From positions 2,923,532 through 2,987,531 of the forward strand of contig BCJX01000001.1 in the NCBI GenBank assembly GCA_001600415.1: 64,000 bases of DNA, written 5' to 3'. Source of the DNA: Pascua guehoae. Its lineage: Eukaryota; Basidiomycota; Tremellomycetes; Trichosporonales; Trichosporonaceae. The notes under the pieces are model-generated. The model had not been told where the DNA came from, ran no database searches, and saw only the letters and a program-made list of their open reading frames with translations. The translations under genes and the position numbers were made by a program. Positions 1-17,508 of the stretch are shown here, piece by piece. The first letter of the stretch is position 1, and each line of letters starts with the position of its first letter.

Positions 1-69
1 AGTCGTGTTGGACAGAGTTGGAGTTGGACGAGTTGGAGTTGGGCTAGGAGTTTGGAGTTGGACTGGGTC
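1..69. repeat. Imperfect GTTGGAGTTGG-type tandem repeat
   Basis: The first ~70 bases are an irregular repetition of GTTGGA and GTTGGAGTTGG(A/G) units. The array is cut by the window edge, so its full length is unknown. No reading frame of interest passes through it. Confidence 0.6.
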
Positions 70-1450
70 AGACCAGAGTCTGGAAACGAGTGGTAGTGCG
101 ATGCGATGCGATGGAGAAATGACGAACCAAGAGTCCGCTGTACATACATAGTTTTGGCCTCTTTCCATCGGCTCGCATCGGCCTCTAGGAACTGCTCTAG
201 CAACTCCCCCCCNCCCCCCCCCCACCTTCGCCTCGACTCTCTCGCCTGTTCGTCCCCGGCCGCGGGCTCCGGCTGCCCCGCACCGTCCAGTCGCGACATG
301 CAAAGGTTTACGACTCGAGCAGGCAAGCGACACGCGACAGGGTGCAGTGCGCGAGGTGCATCCCTAGACGAGGAGACGACTCAAGGTCGAGCCAGAGTGG
401 AGGCCAACAGCGGCTGGCGGCCAAACCTGTGGAAACTGGAAACTCTGGATGTTCCGTCCCGCGAGGCCGATCCCTGTGCACGTCTCCCAACCGTGGCTAG
501 CCGGCCGCTGCTGCTGGTTCTGGCTGCTGGTTCTGGCTGGACGGCGGTCGCCCGACTCTAGGTCCTCTTGGCGTGATCCTGTCTCGTATTCTTTTGTTCC
601 TATCGCTTTCGCTTGGCCCTTGGCTAAAAATGTTCAGTTTATCCCCGCCCCGGCGTATTGTGCACTGCGACGCACCAGGCCGCCGCGCCCCCAGCTGCCT
701 GGCCCGCCGACGGCAGCCGCTCTGCAGCGGCGCACCCGTGTCTGAAGGTTGTCTTGCAATTTTGACGCGCAAATATTACTACTGCAGATCCAGACATGCT
801 GGCGTACTGGCGTCCTGGCGCACTGCGTTTGCCACACTGGCAAGCGAGGACTGACGTCGGCCTCACAGCACAGCTCGCGCCGCGGCGCGCTTAGCAGGAA
901 AATTTAAACCTTTTCCCTGGCCGACGTCGACCTGGGTCGTTCCTTACGGCCAAACCCTTGGGCATGTGCCCAAGAATTCTACGTCCTTGCCACGGCGGCG
1001 TCGCCTGTCGCACCCGCCGTCGATCGGCTCGTGTGACTGGCAACGTGCGTGCGTGCGCGCGTGCGCGTGTCTCTCTCGACAGACCCACAGCCCACACCAC
1101 AACCCACACCACAACCCACAAGCTCCTCGTCATCCTTGTCATTCTTTACATTCTCATACACCTCTACAGCGTGGTGTCTGCTTCATCTATCCACCGCCAT
1201 CGTGATATAAACATTAGCGTCACCTGCCAGCCAAACCCGAAAAATCAAAAAACTTGAAACCCCCTTGTCGCAACAGTTTCTCGCTTAGCGCCGCCAACGC
1301 GCCGACCGGGCCAGAAGCAATGTCGCCTTTTTGTTTGCGACATGAGCCACCGGCCACCGCCAATTGCCGGTACGGCGGCCCGATCCTGGCCGGCCGGCGC
1401 TACCTTGGTAACGCCTCGCGGCTGTCACCGCCGCAGACCAGGCGGACCGC
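70..1450. other. Gene-free interval at the left edge
   Basis: No coding region is supported here: the open frames are short, overlap on both strands and match no family I know. It holds a C-run with one undetermined base (N at 213), an alternating purine-pyrimidine tract and a 12-bp tandem repeat (listed separately). Its right end is the 3' flank of the sulfhydrylase gene. Confidence 0.55.
1043..1118. repeat. Alternating GT/GC tract plus 12-bp tandem repeat
   Basis: Positions 1043-1070 alternate purine and pyrimidine (GTGCGTGCGTGCGCGC type), a sequence class able to adopt Z-DNA. Positions 1091-1118 contain two and a third copies of CCCACACCACAA. Confidence 0.6.
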
Positions 1451-3068
<1,618 letters not shown>

Positions 3069-3159
3069 TGTGGAGAGTGGGTCTGGAGGGGGTGGGGTGA
3101 AGGTGAGGAGAGAAGAAGTGTGATGGGGAGATGGGAGGGTGGTGGCAGAGAGATGGGCT

Positions 3160-3169
3160 GGTTTTATGG
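3160..3169 (-). promoter_or_regulatory. TATA-like box for the sulfhydrylase gene
   Basis: The minus strand reads CCATAAAACC about 95 bp upstream of the ATG at 3068, a usual TATA distance for this window. Confidence 0.4.
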
Positions 3170-3954
3170 ATGGACAGAGGTTGGTCTCTGTTGGATATCC
3201 AGTCGTTTGTGGATCCACGGGCGGCGGTCTGTGCGGCCCGTTGCGCGTCAATGGCGTGCTCACCTCTAGACTCGTTTCCCTTGTTCTGCTAGCCACTAGC
3301 CACTACTGCTACTCGTACTGCAACTGTTGGCTTGATTACCCGAACGCGATGCTCTCTTTCTCCTCTCTCTCCGCGGTATTACCCTGGGGGGACACCAGCG
3401 GGGCCCTATGTTTCGTGCAATCAAAAGTGAGCCTGGCCTCGCCGGCCTCGGCACGCACCAAAGACACGCCTCGCCATAATCCTAATGACGCCCGCATTCC
3501 TCATTCCACTTGGCCACTTGCCGCCTTGTTTTTTTTTTTTCCCGGTGCACCGCGATATGCGATCTGGCTCTCAAACACAGCAGGACGCGTCTACCCAGTT
3601 CTCATTCTTCGGACCCCGTTTTGCAGTGCAACAGTTTGCATCGCATATGCATGAGACAATGCAACGGTATGGGTCCGAGTAGCGTTTGCTCGGGCGCCCC
3701 GGGGATTGGAGACGAGGGCAGGGTGGGTAGCATGTAGCACTGAGCATGCCATCAGTCGTCGTTGATCCAAACCGGGGTGGGTGCGCCGGTTGCACAATAA
3801 TGACGTGATCAAATCGCATCCACCTCGGCTCGGCCCGACAAGCCATCAACTGCCTCCTCCCCTACCCCACACTCGTTCTCCGAATCTTATCACTACGAAT
3901 ACCTGGTGTGGTGTCCCATCTTTGGGAACAGAGTACACGTCAAAAAAAATGGGC

Positions 3955-4019
3955 CACGTGCAATTCACGCGATTGCCATGTGCAGAATTATTTATTAATG
4001 ACCCTCACATTATCACGTG
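3955..4019. promoter_or_regulatory. Pair of CACGTG E-box sites
   Basis: CACGTG occurs at 3955-3960 and again, as TCACGTGG, at 4014-4019. A third copy, TTCACGTGAC, lies at 4508-4513. TCACGTG is the known Cbf1/bHLH site that controls yeast sulfur genes, and these copies stand 0.9-1.4 kb upstream of the sulfhydrylase start. Whether they act on it or on the divergent transporter is unknown. Confidence 0.4.
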
Positions 4020-4130
4020 GTTCTGAATCTGGCCGGGTTTTTCGCCGACAAGGCCGGAGAGATGCACACGATCTTCAGGGAACCTCCGTTACCTGGGCTG
4101 CGATGGCGACAGAGGCTTGAGAGCTTGACA

Positions 4131-4168
4131 GGGGGGGGGGGGAGGGGAGGGGAGGGGAGGGGAAGGGG
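4131..4168 (+). repeat. G-rich GGGGA repeat tract
   Basis: A G12 run followed by repeated GGGGA units. Four or more G-runs in close order satisfy the usual G-quadruplex pattern on the plus strand. Confidence 0.6.
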
Positions 4169-4940
4169 CCAACGTGGAGCGCGTGGCATTCATACGTCCG
4201 TGCTGGGTCAAACAGCTAACAGGTACCGGCGGCAGGGGCCACATCGCACACATGGCGCGGATCCCTTGGGTCGGATGCAATGATGGCCATTCTCATGTCG
4301 TGCAAATCATACCAGCGATATCAACCCATCCAACGAGCAGCAAAAAAAAAAAAAAAAAAAAAACCCCTGCTCTGACGTGAAACCCCCTTGGTCCGATAGT
4401 AGTTGGGCCCAAGCAGGCAGGGAGGGCAGACACAGCGACGCATGCTTGCGCAGCAGTCCTTGGGCGCCTTGGGTGGCACGGGCACTTCTCATCCCCACCC
4501 TATATTTCACGTGACGTATGCCAAGAGAAATGTACCGGTCAACCGCAAGAGTCTTTCCTGTTGCCAAGTGAATCGTAGACCCATGCCAGGAACTATCACA
4601 GGGCTGGGGCTGTGATTGTTACTATCGACTATCGCCGCCTCCCCCAGATGAGGTGAATGCGTGCTCGTGACGTGCTATTTCACTCTGGGCACATCAACTG
4701 TACGACAGCGGAGAAGAGTGACAAACCTCTCTCTTTGGCGGGTGGTCTGTGGCCTGTTGGCCGTCTCTGGCCTCTAGCTGGCCTCTCTGGCCTTGGTTGT
4801 TCTGGCGTCGATCCAGCCCCACACCAGGGCGCGGCAATCGACAAGAGTCTCTTGGCCGCAGCGGTCCGGTCCCAGTCTCTAGCCGTCTTAGCGTCGATGC
4901 GTTTGTTGCACACGATGCGAGAGGTTAGTTGGTTGCATGA

Positions 4941-4946
4941 ATAAAA
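4941..4946 (+). promoter_or_regulatory. TATA-like box for the SLC6 gene
   Basis: ATAAAA, in the context TGAATAAAAAC, 74-79 bp upstream of the ATG at 5020, followed by a pyrimidine-rich leader (CTTTCTTTTCTCTC). Confidence 0.45.
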
Positions 4947-5019
4947 ACAGACATTGGAGCTGCCCATCGGCCCGCTTTCTTTTCTCTCATCCCCTCTCTT
5001 CCATCATCAACCCCCCACC

Positions 5020-7077
5020 ATGCCCATTTCACGGTACCTCCGCAAGGCGATCGACGCCTTTGCGCCACCGCCCGCAAAGTCGAGCGATGGGCGCGACCAG
5101 TGGCCGTCGCGCGCGGCCTTTTTGCTAGCGGCCATGGGCGGGTGTGCCGGCCAAGGCAACCTGCTCCGATATCCATCGGTCGTGTACAACAATTACGGCC
5201 TGCAGTGGTTTATCCCGTACCTGCTGGCGGTATTCCTCATTGCGATTCCGGCGCTCATTCTCGAAATCTCCATCGGCCAGGCGTACCGGGGCGGCACCGT
5301 CATTGCGTTCAACAATATCAACCGCCGCCTCAAGGGCGTCGGCATGGGCCCCGTCATTGTCAGCTTTATCGTCGTCCAGTACTTTACCGTCAACCTCGCC
5401 TGGATCATGCACTACTTTCGGAGCTCGTTTACAAGTCCCCTGCCGTGGGAAGGGCGCATCGACGAGTTTTACAACCAAGACGTCATTGCAAACCCCGAAC
5501 CGGTCCTCGGCAGCCTGAGCGCGGACGGCAAGTCGGTCCTGTCCTACACTTCGTATCCCAGTATCGGCCTGATTGGCGAAACCGTCGGGTGGAGTGCGTT
5601 TGTTTGGCTCCTGATCTGGCTGTCCATCTTTCGTGGCGTCGGTCTCACCGGACGCGTCGTCTACTTTACCATGGGCCTGCCGATTGTCACGACAATCATC
5701 TTTGTCGGACGCTCCCTCTCGCTCCCCAACGCCGCCGCGGGCGTCCGTCTCGTATGGGCCACATGGCGCAGCAGCCAGCTGGCATCGGGCACGGTATGGC
5801 AAACCGCCGTCGGCCAAGTCTTCTTCTCCACCGGTATCGGATTCGGCTATTTCACCTCGTACGCAAGCTACAACCAAAAGCACAGCAACGCCGTCATGGA
5901 CGCCGTCCTCATTTGCAGCAGCAACGTCTTGTTTGAAAACTTTGCCGCCTTTGCCGTCTTTGGTGTCGTCGGCTACCTCCGCCGCTGGCCCACCGACGGC
6001 GTCCGCCTCGGCGCGTTCGTCGTAGGCTTCCTCACCCTCCCCGAGGCCGTCCTCCACATGCCCGGGTCCAACTTTTGGGCCGTCTTGCTCTTCTTCACTC
6101 TCATTGTTCTCGGATTCAGTTCTGCATTCGTCATGCTCGACGTTGTCGCCACACTCCTTGTCGACGGCGGGTCAAAACTCTCCCGCCCCCTCATTGTCAC
6201 CTTGCTGACGCTCGTGTCATTCCTCATGTGTCTCCCCTACTGCACAGAGTTTGGCTACTATCTCCTCGACGGCATTGACCGATGGATCAACAATGTCGTC
6301 CTCATCAGCGTCGTCTGGGGCGAAGTCGTCATGTCCACCACCGTGTATCGTTGGAGCGATGTGGTCGAGCAGGTCGGACTCCCCTCGTTTATCGTCTACA
6401 ATGTCGGATTCTTTGGCGGCCAGGTCTTTGGTATCTGTCTCGCCCACGGTATCGGCAACCCAGGAGCAGGCGCAGGCGCTGGTATCGGCTTCTGGGCCGT
6501 GTGCGCAATTATCTCGTCCATCATGGCGAGGTCGCCCAGCTCGCCTGCACCAAGGCCGTGGACCAGCCCCATCCTCGAAAAGTTCTGGTACCTCGCATTC
6601 TATTCCGTGAGTCAAGCCAAGCAAAACTCTGTTTGGAACAAACGTGGTGTCATCACTTGATCCTCGCATTGCATCAGACACGCATCCTCGCTCCTTTGTG
6701 TTGACTTGCAGGGCAACCAACTTCGCCGCGACCTCAACGTCATTGTCGGCCAGGGCAAGAACTGGAAGATTCCCTTCTTCCTCCCCTTCCTCCTCCGCTA
6801 CGTCTCGGGACCCGTCCTCGCCATCATCTTTAGCTTTGCGTTCCCAGAGTTCCACACGCTCCGCTTTGACCCCATGATGATCTCTGGCTTTATCATCTCC
6901 ATCCTCACCGTCCTCGTCATGATTTTCGGCTTTGTCATGCCCCGCTACTTGGACGTCTTTATCCCCCCGCACCGCCGTGCAGAGGGCACAGAAATCACAA
7001 CCGCCAACGAGCTCAAGGCCGAGCCCATCATCCATCTCGAGCGCGACTCGGACACGCTGGACGAGGAGGAGAAGTAA
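5020..7077 (+). CDS. SLC6-family sodium-coupled amino acid/neurotransmitter-type symporter
   Basis: Plasma-membrane transporter expected to use the Na+ (and perhaps Cl-) gradient to import an amino acid or related solute. Two exons, 5020-6606 and 6712-7077, joined in phase 0 through a 105-bp intron (GTGAGT...TTGCAG), give 650 residues with about 12 hydrophobic segments. The first helix is diagnostic: WPSRAAFLLAAMGGCAGQGN then LLRYPSV, the fungal equivalent of the SLC6 GLGNxWRFP signature with the Na-site Asn kept. PALILEISIGQAYRGG matches the family's GIPLFxLExxxGQ block. The C-terminal tail is acidic (TLDEEEK). The start at 5020 has the context CCACCATGC and is the first in-frame Met of the conserved part. 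Substrate cannot be read from the sequence. The gene is divergent from MET17. Confidence 0.9.
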
Positions 7078-7956
7078 AGTAGTAAAATCGCCGCCATGGC
7101 TTAAAAATCACTTTGCACACCGTCTATATATAGTGCCATGTATGTGTACGATCGTTTCCCTCCACTATGCGTTGCAGCCCGGTCAGTTTATGTCCCTCTC
7201 CTCTCATTGACGACCCCGTTCCATCCCGATGCAATGTGCCTGTAGCCAAGACCGAGGGCCAGCAGACTTGTTCTCTTCACTCTGTGTGAGGCATACTAGT
7301 GTCACATAACGCGCACCATGCACACCGGGCCGCGCCCGCCTATGAAGCCGACAGAGCAAGGATCCACACAATCATGGTTGGCGATAAGTGGAGCGCCCGT
7401 GTGATCGGGATGATTATCGGATATACTCGTGGTTGACCCGTGCTTTGCCGTCGCCGCCATCTCGACCTGTTTGCCCAAACTCGCACACAATCCCGTCCCC
7501 GCCCCGCCCCCTCCCCACACCGCTCATCTCGCCAGCACAGGTTCACACCCCTCTCCTCGCCCGCATCCGCAACTGATACCGCTGCTGCACAACGTGTCTG
7601 CAACGTGACCACTCTGGAACACCCAAGAACCCATCTCTGGCTCTGTGCTCACCCCATCCTCGATCGCGTGCTCGTGCTCGCACACGAGTACGCGTACGTG
7701 AGCCACTCTACAACAGGGCCTAATTCTCACAGACCGTGTCGCCATCCTCTGACGCCAGCGCTTAGCAGGCGCATGGCCACCTGGCGGTGCACGCACAAGC
7801 CCCCCTATCCTGCCTGTGGACCATGTTTGTGGGACGGCGCGATGGCTGTCGGCCACAATGCTTGTGCGGCCGACTCGACGCTGCCAACATCTGATGTCTG
7901 CGTCTGCGAATACCTGCACGATGCCCCATCCGCAGCTGCGCATGCCGCAGACCCCC

Positions 7957-8010
7957 GGGGGGGCGGGGGTGGGGCGAGGGTGTGCTGTAGGGGGGGGGGC
8001 GGGGGGGGGC
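7957..8010 (+). repeat. G-rich low-complexity tract
   Basis: Several runs of 4-10 G separated by one to a few bases, compatible with G-quadruplex formation on the plus strand. Confidence 0.55.
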
Positions 8011-8291
8011 AAGTATGTCACGGACGTACTGTACGCTTGAGCGAGGGCTTGCACACCTGGGCACGCGTTGAAACGTTGACCCTCGCTGACCTGTGTGGTC
8101 TTGCTGAGGCGTTCTGCCACTCGTGTCCGTGACCCAGATAATGGCCCGGCTTCCGTTCTCAGTTTGACAGGGCGGGGACAAAGCAGGTTTGTGTGCATGT
8201 CGGACAGAGAGAGATGCCGAGCTGGGATCGAGTGTTGACGTAGCGCCTCCAGTCCCGTTGATAATGTTTCATCAACACTGTTTCGGCGCTT

Positions 8292-8450
8292 CAACCCACA
8301 GTATGTGAGGAAAAGGTTCGGATGGGGCGCAGGGATGCTGAGACATGCATCTCTTCACCTCTGCTGGCATTACGAGCTCGGCAACGAGAGACAGTGTCAC
8401 TCTGTGTGCGCCCCTCACCAACCTTTTCCTCACATGCTGTATCTGGTTGA
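8292..8450. repeat. Foldback (imperfect inverted repeat) element
   Basis: The left arm near 8292-8331 contains CAGTATGTGAGGAAAAGGTT followed by GGGGCGCA. The right arm near 8406-8450 is its reverse complement, with CAGCATGTGAGGAAAAGGTT on the opposite strand and the matching GGGGCGCA. Homology continues outward through TCAACC. The whole could fold into a hairpin of about 40-bp arms and could be a small foldback or MITE-like element. No target-site duplication could be assigned with confidence. Confidence 0.5.
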
Positions 8451-8637
8451 GGGACCTGCCAGCCGTGACCCAGGGCACATCCTGCTCGGCCCCGACAACA
8501 ATCCGTCAGTGATTGCCAAGTTTAGGAAACATCCGGGTCGGATGGAAGGTGTCCGCCAGGCGGACAAGGGATTAGTTCACTCGTGGCCACTTGAGTGTCG
8601 TTCACCATCCTTCGGCGGTTCTGTTGTTGGTGAACGG

Positions 8638-8760
8638 CCTTGGTTGGTAGGTACATTACAATGATGAGTGATGATGAAGCAGAGCCCGAGCCCGAATGGA
8701 ACTCGCACGGACGACGAGGACTCGGACGTGATGATGAAGCCTTGGTTGATAGGCACATTA
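8638..8760 (+). repeat. 21-bp direct repeat pair
   Basis: CCTTGGTTGGTAGGTACATTA at 8638-8658 recurs as CCTTGGTTGATAGGCACATTA at 8740-8760, two mismatches, about 100 bp apart. Confidence 0.5.
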
Positions 8761-8946
8761 AACGGCCTCGTTGAAAGACACGTTAACGCCCACGTCTTGT
8801 CTCTCAAAGTGTCAACTGTGGCAGTTAGCAGCCAGCGAACCAGACAGAGAACACAATACTGAGACTCATGCTAGCTTCCATGCCCAGGTTGGAGGCAGAC
8901 GCAGGCAGACGACCTTGCGGCCAAGGAAGTGAGAGGTGCTTCATTT

Positions 8947-9012
8947 GTAGACAAGAAGCTTCCGACGGAGATCTTCAACCTACTCAGTGTCGGCTATGAT
9001 CCACCTGGCAGG
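8947..9012 (+). pseudogene. Possible F-box N-terminal remnant
   Basis: A 66-base stretch reads V-D-K-K-LPTEIFNLL...GYDPPGR and ends at a good donor (AG|GTAAGC). LPxEI followed ~12 residues later by DP..R resembles the F-box start of the intact-looking gene at 9852 (LPPELVCEVIEHLDPVADRG). No ATG precedes it within a plausible distance and nothing coherent follows the donor, so it is read as a degraded second copy. Assignment rests on short similarity only. Confidence 0.25.
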
Positions 9013-9029
9013 TAAGCTCCCAACCCATT

Positions 9030-9278
9030 GAATTTGCTGACTCCTTCCATCCGGGAATCTCTTAGTGCGAGTCGAAAGTTCAGCGTAGTGCTCCTTGACG
9101 AGTTCCTCGGAGGGGATGAGCGACATGGCCGCAACAAGCTTGCAGCCGCGCTCCTCGAAGCGGTTGATGATCTGGCGTCGTTACCGACGTCCAGCACGAG
9201 AGGATGTTGACTCGCCTTACCAACCAGCTGGCGCTTGACGCCGTCGATCTGTACCGTCAGCGGTCGCTCGGTGTTGCA
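9030..9278 (-). pseudogene. Nucleoside diphosphate kinase fragment, broken
   Basis: Two blocks on the minus strand match the N-terminal third of NDP kinase, the enzyme that equalises NTP pools by ping-pong phosphotransfer. Block one (9278-9221) reads NTERPLTVQIDGVKRQLVG, against the family NTERTxxxIKPDGVQRxLVG. Block two (from 9171 down) reads IINRFEERGCKLVAAMSL then PSEELVKEHYAELS. Between them lies an intron-like GTAAGG...CCAG segment, but splicing it shifts the frame by one. The KPDG lysine-proline pair is missing, homology stops after YAELS, and the catalytic-His (NxxHGSD) portion is absent. It therefore cannot encode an active enzyme. An intact copy presumably lies elsewhere in the genome (inference). 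Confidence 0.6.
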
Positions 9279-9851
9279 AGAGCTGTATAGCAGAGACCCG
9301 CCATGATGAACGCGCGCCCGACCATGGTGCCCCCCTCGACCATGGTGCTCTCCTCGCCCATAATGGACTGCTTCGAGTCAAGACGAGTGATCTTGGAGGC
9401 TGGCGTCAGGCTCAGCAAAGCGCGTTCAAGTCTCAGGCACAAGACGGGACATAGGCACTGGTGCACCACCTTTACTCCTCTGGTACTCGGGAACCTGTTG
9501 CAGTGCATGTGACGAAATAGCTGGCGGACGATGGGCGGCTCCCGGCCCCGGGGCACTTGGGGAGGTTTAAGGCACTTGCGCAGTCACTGGCAATGGCAAA
9601 CAACCAAAGAACTTGAGAACGCAGGTCGTGGCATCAGGCAGGTCGGGGTCGAACGTGGCTACGCAGCATCGCCACAGGCGGTGACTGGTGACCGGCGGTA
9701 CCTGAGCGCTGGAGCATGCCGCACATGGCCGTCGTTTGCACGACGACTGGTTATACAGTTAGTTGCCAGTAGCTGCATTCGCCCCTCATCCATCCACCAC
9801 AAAGTCCTCCTTCCAAACCCATCCAACCCCACGGCACCATCTACCTCACCC

Positions 9852-10927
9852 ATGCCGACGTCACTACTCAGCATGGTGCCAAAAGCGTCCAACCCATCGC
9901 TTCCCCCTGAACTCGTCTGCGAAGTCATCGAACATCTCGACCCAGTCGCGGACCGCGGGAGCCTTCTCAATGTCCAACAGGCCAGCAAGACTCTTTGGCA
10001 CATTGCCACGCAACACTTGTACCGGGACCTTGAACTCGACGACAACTGATTGGGCAGGCTCTTATTGCTTCCAGAGTTCCAAGGATCAACAGATGCCGCT
10101 GCGGCCTTTAAACACGCAACTGGAAACAGCCCATTGAGCCCGCGCGCGCAACATGCGTTCGCCTTTATCATCCGGCTCTTCCTACACCCTCCAGGCCACG
10201 TCGTTACTACCCAGCTCTGGAACGTCGCCGTACCTGGCCAACCGCTGTTTCCGAGTGTACGCCAGCTGCGCCTCGACAATGCTCAACCCCCCGCGTGCAT
10301 CAGGAACTGTCCTGCTAGGATCCCGCCAGACAATACGATTGTCCTCTTTGACAGCCCTGACATTTGTGTTGGCGACCGGTTCAGCACCGATCGATTCCAA
10401 TTCCTTCCCGCTCGATCCGTAGGCGCTCTTACCTATCATCACGTCGAGGTTCGCTATGTCATCCAACTTCTCCTTGTCCACCGACGCACGCTTCCACGCC
10501 GATGGCAGTCATGCAGGATATTTCACGAGTCTTACATGAGCCCCGGTCCAGGCGCTCTGCGCTTATGGAGTGAGGATAGTACCCTTGAAAGGCATTGCGA
10601 CGGCAATCCATCAGTACAGATGTGCTTCAAAACAACTCGAGACGACAAAGAACAAATCCTTCACTACATGCGAACACATAGCGTATGGCGTGAATGGCAA
10701 CCAAGCTCAACCCCCCGCCTGGAGCTTGTGATGGGCGAGGATTGTCCTCCTTGTACCGTATGCGGTGAGAGTCCGACTCGACGTAGTCTGCAACTTGTGC
10801 TGATATAACAGGAAGGACCTGGGGCTCTTCCCCGGGTACCGTCGACGATTTGATCGACCGCTTCAACGAGGGCGCCAAGCTTCTGTTGCAAGCCGAAGCC
10901 CGCCGCGTTAGGCGCAACAACAACTAG
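9852..10927 (+). CDS. F-box-like protein with an in-frame TGA
   Basis: Likely an SCF substrate adaptor or relative. The N-terminus (residues ~15-60) carries LPPELVCEVIEHLDP, an LLNVQQASKTLWHIA helix and LYRDLELDDN, as in fungal F-box proteins. The frame then meets TGA at 10047-10049 and continues open in the same frame to 10764, where GTGAGAG...TGATATAACAG (10765-10811) splices in phase to a last exon, 10812-10927, ending at TAG. Read through, it would be 342 residues. Two explanations fit. One is a nonsense mutation. The other is a 39-bp intron at 10019-10057 (weak donor GTACCG, CTGAT branch, GGGCAG acceptor) whose removal keeps frame but also removes the family-like YRDLELDD. No other motif is recognised in the C-terminal part. 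Confidence 0.5.
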
Positions 10928-16583
<5,656 letters not shown>

Positions 16584-17508
16584 CCAGAACGAGGCATGAA
16601 CAATCTTTTCTATGTTATGTTGTCAATTAGTCTCCCAGCATGGTCATATGCAATGTCCACATTATCGTTGTGCGAGCATGTGCTGGGCTTGGGGCAGAGT
16701 GGTGGTCGCAAGGACGTGTCATCTTGCAGTAACTGCAGAATGAATGGCTAGTCAGAAAAGTCGACTGATTGTCTTGACCACAGGCATACAGGGGACAAAA
16801 AGGAAGGAGAAACGGCGCAGGGCCAGACTGGCCGACTCTTGCAAGGTCTGCACGTCTGCAGCGGCACATCATCTGCATGCCTGGGCATCCCTGCGCCTTT
16901 CTCGTTCTTGTTTGACACCCTCTGTACCTTGGCCAGGTTGAGCTGTGTCGGATGCTCTACATACAGTAGTGAGGGGCAAGTTGTGGATAGTTTCCCTGGG
17001 TACACTACTTCTGGCTTGGTGCGCTCCCCAACATACAACTCGCCTTGCATATACACTCGACATGTGCACTGCTCTCCGAGTTGCAGTATCTAGGACACAG
17101 CAGATAGAACTTGTCGCACACAAGGCACTGGTGCTGACACCACACTCAGGAATATGGCCAGCACGAGGACCCGGGTCGCCACCAGTGTCTGTGTATCATT
17201 GACAATAATGCTTATCTGGCGCCCCTTGCCACACCCATCATCGGCGACGACACGAGCCGCCAAAACGGAACCGGCCTCGAGCTGTGAGCCTGCTACACTT
17301 GTGCGCACGAAAGGGAGATGCGCGCGTTTCACTTTGGGTCATTGCACAGATCTTAACACACACACCGATACTCACACACACAGACCCTTATTGCCCCCGA
17401 GGTCTTGACGCTGGGGCCCTTCTGTGTGGCTGGCGGTCTGTGCGCCAACGCGCAATTTGCACATTGGGGAAACGGCGTCCCGCATTCGACCTCTGACCTC
17501 TTTGCGCA
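16584..17508. other. Intergenic, no gene seen
   Basis: About 0.9 kb of mixed-composition DNA downstream of the GMC gene. It has a short CACA-repeat near 17357-17385. No supported frame. Confidence 0.5.

Larger units (their letters stand above)
3170..5019. other. Divergent intergenic region between MET17 and the SLC6 gene
   Basis: About 1.85 kb separating two divergently transcribed genes. It contains a T-run near 3530-3540, three CACGTG palindromes (3955-3960, 4014-4019, 4508-4513), a G-rich tract at 4131-4168 and an A22 run at 4342-4363. No coding exon is supported. Confidence 0.6.
7078..8946. other. Gene-poor interval downstream of the SLC6 gene
   Basis: No supported gene. It holds a G-rich stretch (7957-8010), a foldback structure (8292-8450) and a 21-bp direct repeat (8638 and 8740). 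Open frames here overlap on several frames and lack splice-consistent continuations. Confidence 0.5.

Noticed and set aside
5125..6057. 310-codon minus-strand frame, acidic
   Set aside because: Antisense of the SLC6 gene in a GC-rich region; no family features.
6217..7035. 272-codon minus-strand frame, Asp/Glu-rich
   Set aside because: Antisense of the SLC6 C-terminal half; the acidic bias is the mirror of hydrophobic codons.
9257..9556. 99-codon minus-strand frame overlapping the NDK fragment
   Set aside because: The NDK match is in another frame of the same strand; this frame has no matching family.
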